Part shown: positions 46,992 through 56,321 of the stretch, one piece after another
Numbering within the stretch: position 1 is the stretch's first letter
How the letters are laid out: each line of letters starts with the position of its first letter
NCBI RefSeq assembly: GCF_004155535.1
Contig: NZ_RYUH01000010.1
Coordinates: 310,001 to 374,000, forward strand
DNA from: Bifidobacterium pseudolongum subsp. globosum
GTDB taxonomy: Bacteria > Actinomycetota > Actinomycetes > Actinomycetales > Bifidobacteriaceae
DNA length: 64,000 nt
Direction of reading: 5' to 3'
The notes under the pieces: generated by a model
What the model was told of the DNA's origin: nothing
Seen by the model: the letters and a program-made list of their open reading frames with translations, nothing else
Databases searched by the model: none
Position numbers and translations under genes: made by a program

Positions 46992-47798
46992 TCAGCCCTG
47001 TTCGATGGCGTCGACGGCCTTGATGACGGCCCCGCGGAACGCGCTCTCCTCCAACGAGGCCACGCCCTTGATCGTGGTGCCGCCCGGCGAGCACACGGCG
47101 TCCTTCATGGCACCGGGGTGCTCGCCTTCACTCATATAGAGGGCGCCGACACCCTCGATCATCTTCGCAGCCAGACGATATGCGGTGGCGCGCTGCAGCC
47201 CGTATTTGACACCTGCGTCACCCAACGCCTCCATGTACATCTCGGTGAAGGCGGGGGCACATCCGGCGATGCACATCGCAATGCCCATGTGTGCGGTGTC
47301 CACGCGCTCGATCAGTGCAATCGAACCGAAAAGCTCTTCGAAACGGTTGCGCTGTTCGGGTGTGAGCGTGTCGACGTCTTCGGTGACGAGCACGCCCTTG
47401 CCCACCGCCATCGGCGTGTTGGGGATCGTGCACTGCACATGGATGAGCTCGCTCATCTCGCCAAGCATCCGCTGGAACTTCTCGAGCGTCCACCCCGCCG
47501 CGATCGATACGACGAACTTGCTTTCGTTCACCAGCGTCTGCGCGACCGGCTTCATCACCGCTTCCACCTGGTATGGCTTGATCGCCACGACGATCACGTC
47601 GGCCGCCGCGGCGACCTCGATCGGATCGTGCACGGCGCGCGCGCCGAGCGCCTTGGTGGTGGCGACGAGCTTGTCGTAATGCGCGGCGCACGCCACAATC
47701 CGGTCGGCGCCGACCGTGCCCGATTCGATGAGGCCGCGTGCGATCGCCTGCCCCATATTGCCAAAGCCGATGAATCCGATGGTCGTTGAATCGGTCAT
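46992..47798 (-). CDS. proC: Pyrroline-5-carboxylate reductase
   Basis: A 268-residue enzyme reducing pyrroline-5-carboxylate to proline with NAD(P)H. Features are the N-terminal Rossmann motif GFIGFGNMGQAIARGL, VIVVAIKPYQVE, the CTIPNTPMAVGKGV motif, and the C-terminal signature PGAMKDAVCSPGGTTIKGVASLEE. Start ATG 47798 is preceded by AGGACG. It lies downstream of the proline iminopeptidase-like gene on the same strand, 90 bases apart, perhaps loosely linked through proline. Confidence 0.96.
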   Translation of the reverse strand: MTDSTTIGFIGFGNMGQAIARGLIESGTVGADRIVACAAHYDKLVATTKALGARAVHDPIEVAAAADVIVVAIKPYQVEAVMKPVAQTLVNESKFVVSIAAGWTLEKFQRMLGEMSELIHVQCTIPNTPMAVGKGVLVTEDVDTLTPEQRNRFEELFGSIALIERVDTAHMGIAMCIAGCAPAFTEMYMEALGDAGVKYGLQRATAYRLAAKMIEGVGALYMSEGEHPGAMKDAVCSPGGTTIKGVASLEESAFRGAVIKAVDAIEQG

Positions 47799-47888
47799 GA
47801 TATACGTCCTTTGCGTGCGGTTCTCCTTGGGTGGTGGCGCGGGTTCCGCCGTGCCACCACCCATGGTAAGGCACACCGCGTGAACTTG

Positions 47889-49226
47889 TCAGAACATGGC
47901 CTGCAAATCGCCATTCGCACATGCCTCATCGAACAGATGGCGGAACACGGTGGCACCGTGCACGCCGTCGTGTTCGAACTCGTTCGTGACCCACGCGCGT
48001 GCATTGCCGATGCGGCTGAGCGTGTCGAGGCTCAACGAGGAATCCACATACATGTCGTCGAAATACACAGCGGCGCGCAGCGGCACCTCGTTGCGCGCGA
48101 GTTGGCCCTCGTCATAGATCACACCGAAGCGCGTGTCCTGCATCATCGTCTCGACGGCGCCGCGGAAGGGCTTGAGCTGCTTCTCCTGCTCGAACATCCA
48201 CGGGAACACAGCCTCACCGGTCAGCAGCAACGGGCGCGCGTCCGTACTGAACCGCGGCATCGTGTCGCGCACACGCTGGGCTGCCCAGTCGATCGGCCGC
48301 TCGAGCTCGCCGCTGGCGTAGATGAACTCCTGCAGCGGCCAGTACAGCGGGGTCGATGCGGTGGCCGATTCCACGCCGCGCAGGAACTCGTCGCTGATCG
48401 GCGAGTTCGCCGAGGCGCTGCCGTCGCCGGCGGTGAACGCCTCGTCGAGCAGCCAGTGCACACGTTCGAAGCTCGGCTTCATACCGAACGACGAGCCGAG
48501 CGTCTGCAGCCGCTCCACGGTGAGCGGATCGCCGTTCGGCAGTTGCAGCGGGTCGGCGGACAGGCGGTCCGCAAGCACGGCGAGGCGTGCGCGGTCCTGC
48601 GGGTAGCGCGCATAGAACTGTTCCGTCTTGTGCTCCATGCGTGGGAAGGTGTGCTCATAGACTTCGGTCGCGTCCGCGGGCACGTGCGGAATGCCACCCG
48701 TGGTGAAACTGGCCGTAAGCGCGTCCGGGAACAGCGAAAGATATGTGAGCGTCAGGAAGCCGCCGTAGCTCTGCCCGAGGCTCACCCACCGGCTGCCCGC
48801 GAACTGTGTGCGGCGCAGATGCTCGAAGTCACGCACGATCGAATCGGCGAGGAAGTGCTTGAGGTAATGCGCGCCCTCTGCCGCATCCATTGCGCTGATG
48901 GTGTTCGAGTCGACGCGCGCGGAGCGCCCGGTGCCGCGCTGGTCGGGCAGCACGACGCGGAAGTGCTTGATCGCCTCGGCGATCCAGCCGTCCGACTGCG
49001 GGCTCAACGGACGGGGCCCTGCACCTCCCGGACCACCTTGCAGGAAGATGAGCAGTGGAAGCTCGGCGTGGATCTTCTCCGGCGCGTCGACCACGCGGTA
49101 GAACAGCGTGGTGCTTGGCCCGTTGAACCCTTGGCCGGGCACATGGCCGGTCCAATCCAACGGCACGTCGATAGCGTGTTCCTGCACGTGCAACCCGGGC
49201 AGATAGTATTCGTCAAGCAATCCCAT
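47889..49226 (-). CDS. Alpha/beta hydrolase, prolyl iminopeptidase-like (S33)
   Basis: A 445-residue enzyme of the S33 family. It has the oxyanion segment FLQGGPGGAGPRP, LPDQRGTGRS, the nucleophile in SLGQSYGGFLTLTYL, and a C-terminal catalytic region with His in FEHDGVHG. It likely removes N-terminal proline from peptides, like the larger prolyl iminopeptidases of bifidobacteria and streptomycetes. No signal peptide is visible, so it is cytoplasmic. The start was set at ATG 49226 with CAGGAG upstream; the 651-codon frame is an artefact of upstream open sequence. Confidence 0.85.
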   Translation of the reverse strand: MGLLDEYYLPGLHVQEHAIDVPLDWTGHVPGQGFNGPSTTLFYRVVDAPEKIHAELPLLIFLQGGPGGAGPRPLSPQSDGWIAEAIKHFRVVLPDQRGTGRSARVDSNTISAMDAAEGAHYLKHFLADSIVRDFEHLRRTQFAGSRWVSLGQSYGGFLTLTYLSLFPDALTASFTTGGIPHVPADATEVYEHTFPRMEHKTEQFYARYPQDRARLAVLADRLSADPLQLPNGDPLTVERLQTLGSSFGMKPSFERVHWLLDEAFTAGDGSASANSPISDEFLRGVESATASTPLYWPLQEFIYASGELERPIDWAAQRVRDTMPRFSTDARPLLLTGEAVFPWMFEQEKQLKPFRGAVETMMQDTRFGVIYDEGQLARNEVPLRAAVYFDDMYVDSSLSLDTLSRIGNARAWVTNEFEHDGVHGATVFRHLFDEACANGDLQAMF

Positions 49227-49332
49227 GAATCGGCTCCTGTTCATTCCTGTGTGCGCCGGCTCTGCACGATGCCGGCGCTTCTCATCCCACAGTACTATTG
49301 CGTTGCGCCCGGTACGCGCTAGGGTGAGAACC

Positions 49333-51885
49333 ATGACGAAGCATCCCGCGGCCCCCTCACACGACATGCCCTGCATCAGCGCGCTCGTGCAGCGCATCCG
49401 GCACTGGAGCGGCTGGAACAGGCAGTTCGCCGTGGATTGCCTTGTGGTGGCGCTGCTGTGCGGTCTATGGTCGCTCACCGGCTCCGGTTTCGTCGATACG
49501 CGGTATTCGTGGGTGCGCGTGCCCGAACACTGGCAGCTGCTGTGGGACCAATTGTGGGCTGTGGCGGTGACGCTGCCGTATGCACTGCACCGGATACGCC
49601 CCGAAACCGCGATTCGCTGGTTCCTCGTGACGGTTGTGGCCCAGCTCGCCGTCGGTCCAGGTGTGTTCATGGCCGATTTCATGGCTGCGGTCATGTTGTA
49701 TTCCGGATTGGTGTACGGCACACGCGCGCAAGTGCGCAGATACCTCGTGACCGCCGCGGTGTTCGATGTGCTCGTCTCGGTGGTGTCCGCCTCCCGGCAG
49801 TTCGTGGTGTCGTATGACTGGCTGCGATTCGGGGCTCCCAGCATGCATCAGGTGCTATGGGGCGATTACCGGTGCCTGGAATACACCGAAATGGACGGCG
49901 GCACGGTGTGCTCCGCAAGCATGGCGTATGGCGGCATCGCCAACACCTCCCTCACCCTCGCCGCGCTCATCACCATCGTGCTCGTGTTCGCCATTGTGGC
50001 CGGGTTCTGGCAGCGCGCGCGTCACCAGACGATCGCACTGCTCAACGAACGCAACGCGGCGATTCGCGCACGCGAGCAAGAGGAGCAGCTCATCGCGGCC
50101 TCCGCCGAACGCGCGCGCATTGCACGTGACATGCACGACGTGGTGGCGCACACACTGTCGATCATCATCATCCAGTCCGACGGCGGCCGCTATGCCGCCG
50201 TGCACGACCCGCAACTCGCCCGTGAGACGATGCTCACGATCCGTCACGAGTCACAGCGCGCGCTTGATGACATGACCCATTTGCTTGGCGTGTTCAACAA
50301 CGCCCCCACATCCGATTACCACGACATCGATGCACTGATCAACCAGGCGCGTTCGGTGAACTCGGCCATGCGGCTGATCCGCACGGTCAGCGGCACTCCA
50401 CAGCCCGAAGAGCTCTCCCCCGCCGCGAGCGAGGCGCTGTACCATGTGGTGCAGGAGGCGCTCACGAACATCCGCAAATACGCCGGACGCGACGTGCATG
50501 TGGAAGTAACCGAGCGGTGGGGCGACGGCGCGCTGTCGATCACGATCGATGACGATGGTCGCGGTGCCTCGGCCTCGCTCGACGGGCACACGCCCGGCTA
50601 TGGTCTCATCGGCATGCGCGAGCGCATCGACGCGGTCGGTGGCACGGTGACGAGCGGACCGCGCCTTTCGGGCGGCTTCGAGGTGAGCGCGTGCGTGCCG
50701 TTGCTCAATGCAGCATCCGGGCAGGAGGCGGCCCCTGCCTTCGCCGCACCCGCCGCGGCTGTGCAGGACGACGGCTCCGCACCGGCTGCACCCAGCGCTG
50801 CCGACCCCGAACCGGCCGCACAACACCGCCCGCTCCCCCTGCGTGTCGCGGACTGGGCGCGCACACTGCGGAGCACGCCGGTCGCGCGCGTGCAGCAGGA
50901 CGCGCACGCCAACTGGATTGTGCGCCTGTCCCATTGGTTCGAGCACCATTACGCGCTCACCGACACATTCATCACATTCGCATTCATTGCGCTCTTCTGC
51001 ATCATGGGCGCCGACATCACGTCCAGCATGGGTTCCGATCCACCCACGCTCGGCTGGCTCGAGCGCGTCATGACAGTGCTGCTGCTGGCTCCGCTCGCCT
51101 TGCGGCGGCGGTTCCCACAGACCGTGGCGGTCGTGTTCGCCGCCATCTGCTTCGTCCAACTGCTGTTCCTGCCCTCGGTGTACATGGCCAATCTCGCGGC
51201 CCCACTCGTCGTCTATACGGCGTCGGTCTATGGCAGGCACGGCAACTGGAAATGGCTTGTGCCGCTGTGCGCGATCGACAGCGTGATGTTCGCGCTCAAG
51301 GTGCTCGCATTCAACAAGTGCCATTACACGCTTTTCGGCATGTTGACCGGCGATGCGCGCACCGGATACTGCGCGGTATCGCTGCGACTCTCCCCGCTGC
51401 AGATCATCGTGATGATCACCGCCGTCACGTTCGTCTGCTGCATGATCGCCATGGTGTTCGGCCTGTGGGTGCGGGTGAACGGTTCCAATCCCCAGGTGCT
51501 GCAGGCGCGCACCGACGCGTTGCGCGCCGAACAGGAGAAGGCGCGCATCGCCGCGGCGAACCGCGAACGCGACCGCATCAGCGCCGCCATACAAGGCGAG
51601 GTCAGCGAGACACTGCACACGGTGATCGATCAGACGTCACAGGAACTCGATGAGATCGACGGGCAGCTCGCCGCCGGCGAGACGCCTTCGCCCGAGTCGA
51701 TCAATGCGGCGTTCGCAGCGATCGGCGCGCAGGGGCGTGCGGCGCTCGCGCGCATGCGGCAATTGCTCAGCGTGCTGCGCGAGACCGGGTTCAGTGACGA
51801 CCATGCCGACGTGGACGCGCATATGACGATGCCGCTCGCGCCTGTCGAGGCGATGGTGCAGCGTCAGGACGCCGCGGACGCCTAG
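49333..51885 (+). CDS. Sensor histidine kinase, tandem fusion with a degenerate second copy
   Basis: An 850-residue NarL-family kinase. The first copy has membrane helices (~30-215), an HisKA_3 dimerisation helix with H268 in ERARIARDMHDVV, and an HATPase domain with EALTNIRKYAG and GYGLIGMRERI (to ~460). After an Ala/Pro linker a second copy begins. Its helices mirror the first (APLALRRRFPQ against LPYALHRIRPE; PSVYMANLAAPLVVY against PGVFMADFMAAVMLY), and its dimerisation helix reads ERDRISAAIQGEV. Gln 754 replaces His, and no ATPase domain follows. It pairs with the response regulator at 51929. The signal is unknown. Start ATG 49333 was chosen by family fit; the frame extends further upstream. 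Confidence 0.88.
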   Translation: MTKHPAAPSHDMPCISALVQRIRHWSGWNRQFAVDCLVVALLCGLWSLTGSGFVDTRYSWVRVPEHWQLLWDQLWAVAVTLPYALHRIRPETAIRWFLVTVVAQLAVGPGVFMADFMAAVMLYSGLVYGTRAQVRRYLVTAAVFDVLVSVVSASRQFVVSYDWLRFGAPSMHQVLWGDYRCLEYTEMDGGTVCSASMAYGGIANTSLTLAALITIVLVFAIVAGFWQRARHQTIALLNERNAAIRAREQEEQLIAASAERARIARDMHDVVAHTLSIIIIQSDGGRYAAVHDPQLARETMLTIRHESQRALDDMTHLLGVFNNAPTSDYHDIDALINQARSVNSAMRLIRTVSGTPQPEELSPAASEALYHVVQEALTNIRKYAGRDVHVEVTERWGDGALSITIDDDGRGASASLDGHTPGYGLIGMRERIDAVGGTVTSGPRLSGGFEVSACVPLLNAASGQEAAPAFAAPAAAVQDDGSAPAAPSAADPEPAAQHRPLPLRVADWARTLRSTPVARVQQDAHANWIVRLSHWFEHHYALTDTFITFAFIALFCIMGADITSSMGSDPPTLGWLERVMTVLLLAPLALRRRFPQTVAVVFAAICFVQLLFLPSVYMANLAAPLVVYTASVYGRHGNWKWLVPLCAIDSVMFALKVLAFNKCHYTLFGMLTGDARTGYCAVSLRLSPLQIIVMITAVTFVCCMIAMVFGLWVRVNGSNPQVLQARTDALRAEQEKARIAAANRERDRISAAIQGEVSETLHTVIDQTSQELDEIDGQLAAGETPSPESINAAFAAIGAQGRAALARMRQLLSVLRETGFSDDHADVDAHMTMPLAPVEAMVQRQDAADA

Positions 51886-51928
51886 GCGCCACGCGCGTTC
51901 ATGCACGCCGCCGGTTACAGTGGTGGGT

Positions 51929-52633
51929 ATGAGTGACGATTCGAGAATCCGCATTGTGATCGCCGACGATCAGGAGCTTGTGCGCGCCGGCTTTACCATG
52001 GTGATCAACTCACAGCCCGACATGCAGGTCGTGGGCCAGGCCTCGAACGGCGATGAGGCAATCCGGCTGGCGGAACAGCTCACGCCGGACATCGTGCTGA
52101 TGGATGTGCGCATGCCGGGCATGGACGGCATCACCGCCACGGAGCACATCACGCGCATGGCCACCAGGGGGCGGCCCATCCGCGTGATCATCCTCACGAC
52201 ATTCGATCTGGATGAGTATGTCATGGCCGCCATCCATGCCGGGGCCTCGGGTTTCCTGCTCAAAGACACCGAGCCGGAAACGCTGCTGCGTTCAATCCGT
52301 ACGGTCTACCAGGGCAATGCGATCATCGCGCCGACGGCGACCAAGCGTCTGATCGAGAAGATGCTCGAACCCGACTTCCATCTTCCGGGAAGCGAAGCCG
52401 AGCAGACGGCGCAGGAAGTGTACACCGATCCGGAGTTGGAGTCGCTCACCGAGCGCGAGCGCGAGGTGCTTGTGGAGATCGCCCATGGACTGTCCAATCA
52501 GGAGATCGCCGACAAGCTGTTCATCTCATTGCCCACCGTCAAAACACACGTAGCGCACATCCTGCAGAAGATCAATGCGCGTGACCGCGTGCAGGCGGTC
52601 GTGTTCGCATATGAGAATCATCTCGTGCAGTAG
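51929..52633 (+). CDS. NarL/LuxR-family response regulator
   Basis: A 234-residue DNA-binding regulator. The receiver domain shows acidic residues IADDQ, the phosphoacceptor D59 in VLMDVRMPG, the switch Thr in ILTTFD and the Lys of LLKDTEP. The LuxR helix-turn-helix spans about residues 168-225 (LTEREREVLVEIAHGLSNQEIADKLFISLPTVKTHVAHIL). It follows the kinase gene by 43 bases. It converges with a MacB-type ABC transporter that could be a target, but the promoter of that operon is not adjacent. A start nine bases upstream (GTG 51920) is also open. Confidence 0.93.
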   Translation: MSDDSRIRIVIADDQELVRAGFTMVINSQPDMQVVGQASNGDEAIRLAEQLTPDIVLMDVRMPGMDGITATEHITRMATRGRPIRVIILTTFDLDEYVMAAIHAGASGFLLKDTEPETLLRSIRTVYQGNAIIAPTATKRLIEKMLEPDFHLPGSEAEQTAQEVYTDPELESLTEREREVLVEIAHGLSNQEIADKLFISLPTVKTHVAHILQKINARDRVQAVVFAYENHLVQ

Positions 52634-52645
52634 TGCGCTACGTGT

Positions 52646-52681
52646 GTGCCTGCCCGGGGCAGACAGTTCCCGGGCAGGCAC
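52646..52681. terminator. Bidirectional hairpin between the response regulator and FtsX-type permease genes
   Basis: GTGCCTGCCCGGG (52646-52658) pairs with CCCGGGCAGGCAC (52669-52681), a 13-bp perfect stem with a ten-base loop, between convergent genes. Confidence 0.75.
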
Positions 52682-52697
52682 GTATTGTGTCCGGCGA

Positions 52698-55316
52698 TCA
52701 GGCTTCGGCAAGCGCCTCCACCGGCGGTGTCTTGGCGGCGCGGCGTGATGGGAACACGCTCGCCACAAGCGCGCAGACGATGGCGATCGCGAGGATGATG
52801 CCATAGGTGCGCCAATCGACCGGGTACACCACGGTGGCGATAGAGCTCATCACCATGTTGATGCCCAACCAGCCGAACAGGGTGCCGACGACCATGCCGA
52901 CGACGCTCGAGACGACCGAGATGAGCACGGCCTCGATGGCGAGCGAGCTGCGCAGCTGTCCGCGCGTCATGCCGATGGCGCGCAAGGTGGCCGATTCACG
53001 GGTGCGTTCGATGACCGAGAGGCTCAGCGTGTTGGCCACACCGATGACGGCCACGATGACGGCCACGGCGAGCAACGCCACAAGCAGCATGAGCATGGCG
53101 TTGACCATGGTCTCCCACTGCTGGCGTTCCGCCACCGGTCCACCGAGCTGCACGTTCGGATACGCTTCGAACACCTTGGTCAGGTCGTCGAAGGTCTGTG
53201 AGAGTGGCACGTTGGCGCCCCCCAGTTTGAGCAACAGCATGTGCCCGGAATCTTGGAACGTGCCGTCGGCGAACATCGACTCGTTGACGAACGCCACGAC
53301 GGGCGTGGTCTGGGTCACACGGCGGAAGTCACGCTGGGTCACGGCCAGATCGGCATGGTTGCCGTCGCGCATCAGCCCATCCACGCTGTTCACGTCGACC
53401 ACCTGTTCCATGAGCGACACACGTCCATCGGCGAAGGTGAGCCGCTTGCCGTCATAGGCGTCGTATTGCGGCATGAGCGCGTGGCCGGCATCCACATCGA
53501 CAGTCCCCAGGTCGATGTTCATGACCGACTGGAGGACCTGCGCCGATGGCACGCCGACGACAAGCGTATCCATGGTCTTGCCATCCGGAGTCTCGTATGT
53601 GGCCAATGCGGTGGGCGCATACAGGCTGTGCCGCACACCCTTGACCTTGGCGGCCTTGTCGGCGGCCTGCTGGGGCACGTTGCCGCCCTGCGCCACCACG
53701 TCGACGCTGTACCGTTCATCGAGCGCCTGGTTCATCGTGGCCTTCGCGCTCGCCGCGCCTGTGGCGATCGTGGAGACGAGGGTCACACCGATGAGCAACG
53801 CCGTGCCTGTCGCGGCGATGCGCCGGGGGTTCTTCTGGATGTTTGCATCGGCCAGCTTCGCCGAAGGGCCGCACAGCGAGACCAGCGCGCCCGCTCCCTT
53901 CATGAGCCACGGCATCCAGAAGATCGCGGTGAGCGCCAGGCCGAGGAACGAGAACATGCAGCCACCCACTGCGGCAAGCAGGGCGGAGTCTCCATGGTCT
54001 TTCTGCATCCACAGTGAGAGGCCCACAAGACCCATGCCCACCAGCAGGGCGAACAGGCCGATGACGGCACGGCCGACCTTCATCTTGCGCTGGTCGGTCA
54101 GTTCGAGCGGACGCATGGCCTCCAGCGGCGTCACGCTCGTCGCGGAACGCGCGGCCCCGAGCGAGGCGAGCACCGTGACCAGCACACCGAACACGATGGG
54201 CACCACCACGACCTGCCAGTCGATGATGATCTTGATCTGCATGGACGTCGAGGCCAACACGTCCGAAGCCCCCACGGCGGCGATGAGGCCGATGCCTGCG
54301 GCCACACCAAGGGCCGAGGCCACGAATCCCAGAATCGCCGCCTCCTCGAGCACGGAGATATACAGCTGCCGTTTGGTGGCGCCGATGGTGCGCAGCAACG
54401 CCAATGTCTTGCGGCGCTGCGCCACGAGCACCTGGAAGGTGTTGGCGATCACCAAGGCGGCCACCACGAGCGCAAGTACGCCGAATGCAAGCAGGAACTG
54501 CTTGGTCACATCCGTGCCGTCGCTGCTCATCTTCTTGATGGCCTCATCGGCCGCCTGTTGGCGCGAAAGCAGTCGAAAACCCTGTGGCAGGTCCCCGATG
54601 ATCGTGGCTTTGGCATCACCGAGTGTGGTGGCGTTGGCGTTGTCGATGGAGAGGTACAGCTCGGTGGCGCTCATCTCGTCGAAGGAAGTCGTGCCGGAGA
54701 GTCTGGCGAGCAAACCGTCCGAGGCCACCGCAGCTCCGCCATAGAATCCGTAAGCGTTATGGGGATCATCGGTGAGCCCCACGATGGTCGCGGCGAACCC
54801 TTCGGGGTGGGCTTCGTCCGTATTGGCGGACGAATTGACCACCATCGTGTCCCCCACCTTGAGGTTCCACTGCGAGGCCAGACGCTGTGGCAGCGCGAAC
54901 GCGTCGGGCTCGTCGGGCTTCGGGGCGCGCCCCTGCGCGATGGACACCGGCAGCAGCTTGGCGTCACGGCTCGTGGCGATCACCACACCACTGGCATGAC
55001 GGTCCTGCGAGCTGTAGGTGATGGGGCCTTCCACATTGGGGCGCGCGCCCTCCACACCATCGACCGCTTCAAGACGGTCGATATGGAAGTCGCCCACCGT
55101 GTTCTCATACACACTGTCAGGGGCGTTCTGTGCGGGCGTCACCGCATAGTTGGCGTCGCCGTACAGCACGGTCTGTGTTTCGGTCATCGACGCGTCCAAC
55201 GCGTTGCTGAACAGCAATGTGGCGGCGATGAACGCGGTGCCGATGAGGACCGCGATGCCTGCGGGGATCAGCATCCTCACGTTCTTTTTCATCATTTGCA
55301 TGGTTATGGACCACAT
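52698..55316 (-). CDS. FtsX-like ABC transporter permease (MacB type)
   Basis: An 872-residue permease with two FtsX domains. It starts with a helix near residues 12-35, then a large MacB-like extracytoplasmic domain (~40-260). A cluster of helices (about 270-500) follows, then a second extracytoplasmic domain and a final FtsX block (ALLAVAVIVAVIGVANTLSLSVIERTRESATLRAIGMTRGQLRSSLAIEA) with three helices. Such proteins export peptides, lipids or drugs, or transmit force outside the membrane. The start ATG 55316 follows AAAGGGATACC. The ATPase gene lies 35 bases upstream, so the two form one transporter. Confidence 0.9.
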   Translation of the reverse strand: MWSITMQMMKKNVRMLIPAGIAVLIGTAFIAATLLFSNALDASMTETQTVLYGDANYAVTPAQNAPDSVYENTVGDFHIDRLEAVDGVEGARPNVEGPITYSSQDRHASGVVIATSRDAKLLPVSIAQGRAPKPDEPDAFALPQRLASQWNLKVGDTMVVNSSANTDEAHPEGFAATIVGLTDDPHNAYGFYGGAAVASDGLLARLSGTTSFDEMSATELYLSIDNANATTLGDAKATIIGDLPQGFRLLSRQQAADEAIKKMSSDGTDVTKQFLLAFGVLALVVAALVIANTFQVLVAQRRKTLALLRTIGATKRQLYISVLEEAAILGFVASALGVAAGIGLIAAVGASDVLASTSMQIKIIIDWQVVVVPIVFGVLVTVLASLGAARSATSVTPLEAMRPLELTDQRKMKVGRAVIGLFALLVGMGLVGLSLWMQKDHGDSALLAAVGGCMFSFLGLALTAIFWMPWLMKGAGALVSLCGPSAKLADANIQKNPRRIAATGTALLIGVTLVSTIATGAASAKATMNQALDERYSVDVVAQGGNVPQQAADKAAKVKGVRHSLYAPTALATYETPDGKTMDTLVVGVPSAQVLQSVMNIDLGTVDVDAGHALMPQYDAYDGKRLTFADGRVSLMEQVVDVNSVDGLMRDGNHADLAVTQRDFRRVTQTTPVVAFVNESMFADGTFQDSGHMLLLKLGGANVPLSQTFDDLTKVFEAYPNVQLGGPVAERQQWETMVNAMLMLLVALLAVAVIVAVIGVANTLSLSVIERTRESATLRAIGMTRGQLRSSLAIEAVLISVVSSVVGMVVGTLFGWLGINMVMSSIATVVYPVDWRTYGIILAIAIVCALVASVFPSRRAAKTPPVEALAEA

Positions 55317-55351
55317 GGTTGGTATCCCTTTGCTCTTCCGTTCGTCTCTCA

Positions 55352-56170
55352 TCACGCCTGCGGCGGCACCGGCGGCACCGGCCCGCGCGTGGCGCGTTCA
55401 CGCTCCTGCATGAGCAGGTCGCTCATCTGGGCGGCGGTCGGTGTGTTCACATCCGCCACGATCTGCCCGTCGGCGAACACGATCGCCCGGTCGGCGTACG
55501 AGGCGGCCACCGGATCGTGGGTGACCATCACGACCGTCTGGCCCAGCTCCTTGACCGAGCTGCGCAGGAAGCTGAGCACCTCGGCGCTCGAGGCCGAATC
55601 AAGGGCACCGGTCGGTTCGTCGGCGAACACGAGTTCGGGCTTGGTGATCAGGGCGCGGGCGATCGCCACACGCTGCTGCTGGCCGCCCGACAACTCGTTC
55701 GGATGGTGGCTGAGGCGATCGCTCAGGCCCAGGGTGCGCACGAGCAGGTCGAACCACTGCGCATCCGGCTTCTTGCCGGCGAGGGTCAATGGCATGAGGA
55801 TGTTCTGCTTCGCGGTGAACATCGGCAGCAGGTTGAAGCTTTGGAAGATGAACCCGATGTCATGCCTGCGCAGCATCGTCAGCTGCTTGTCGTTCAAGGT
55901 GGTCAGATCCACACCCTGGAACATGATGTGGCCCGACGTGGCGCTGTCCAAACCGGACAGCGTGTGCATCAACGTCGATTTGCCCGAGCCGGAAGGGCCC
56001 ATGATCGCGGTGAAGCGGCCTTTTTCAAAGGCCACGTTCACATGTCGCAGCGCATGCACCGTGCTGTCGCCCTTGCCATAGTCCTTCACCAGGTCCACCG
56101 CCTGGATGGCCACCGGATCGCCGTGCTCCACGAATCGCTGGGATGGCGCAGCCTGCATTGCCGTCGTCAT
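55352..56170 (-). CDS. ABC transporter ATPase of MacB/LolD type
   Basis: A 272-residue ATPase partnering the FtsX-like permease. It has Walker A GPSGSGKST, the Q-loop FQSFNLLPMFTAKQN, signature LSGGQQQRVAIARAL, Walker B LVFADEPTGALD (the usual LolD/MacB wording) and the switch His in VTHDPVAA. A short N-terminal extension precedes the fold. The start ATG 56170 follows GGAAAGGAC; the upstream extension in frame lacks support. The C terminus is Pro/Ala-rich. Confidence 0.92.
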   Translation of the reverse strand: MTTAMQAAPSQRFVEHGDPVAIQAVDLVKDYGKGDSTVHALRHVNVAFEKGRFTAIMGPSGSGKSTLMHTLSGLDSATSGHIMFQGVDLTTLNDKQLTMLRRHDIGFIFQSFNLLPMFTAKQNILMPLTLAGKKPDAQWFDLLVRTLGLSDRLSHHPNELSGGQQQRVAIARALITKPELVFADEPTGALDSASSAEVLSFLRSSVKELGQTVVMVTHDPVAASYADRAIVFADGQIVADVNTPTAAQMSDLLMQERERATRGPVPPVPPQA

Positions 56171-56268
56171 TGCTTTGTCCTTTCCATCAATGCGGGCCGC
56201 TCCCGCATCACTACCAGTCACCGTACCGGCGTAATCCGGCGCCCAGTATCGTGCCTGAGATGGAAAAA

Positions 56269-56304
56269 GCGGTGGGCCTCATCCTTAAGGATGAGGCCCA
56301 CCGC
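56269..56304 (-). terminator. Rho-independent terminator of the ECF transporter operon
   Basis: GCGGTGGGCCTCATCCTT and AAGGATGAGGCCCACCGC form an 18-bp perfect palindrome. On the minus strand it is followed by TTTTT, a canonical T tract. It lies 17 bases after the stop of the EcfT gene. Confidence 0.92.
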
Positions 56305-56321
56305 AATCGACCAGCGCGGAT

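Noticed and set aside
47889-49844. 651-codon version of the prolyl iminopeptidase-like gene
   Set aside because: The extra N-terminal part overlaps the start of the divergent kinase gene and has no family match; ATG 49226 fits.
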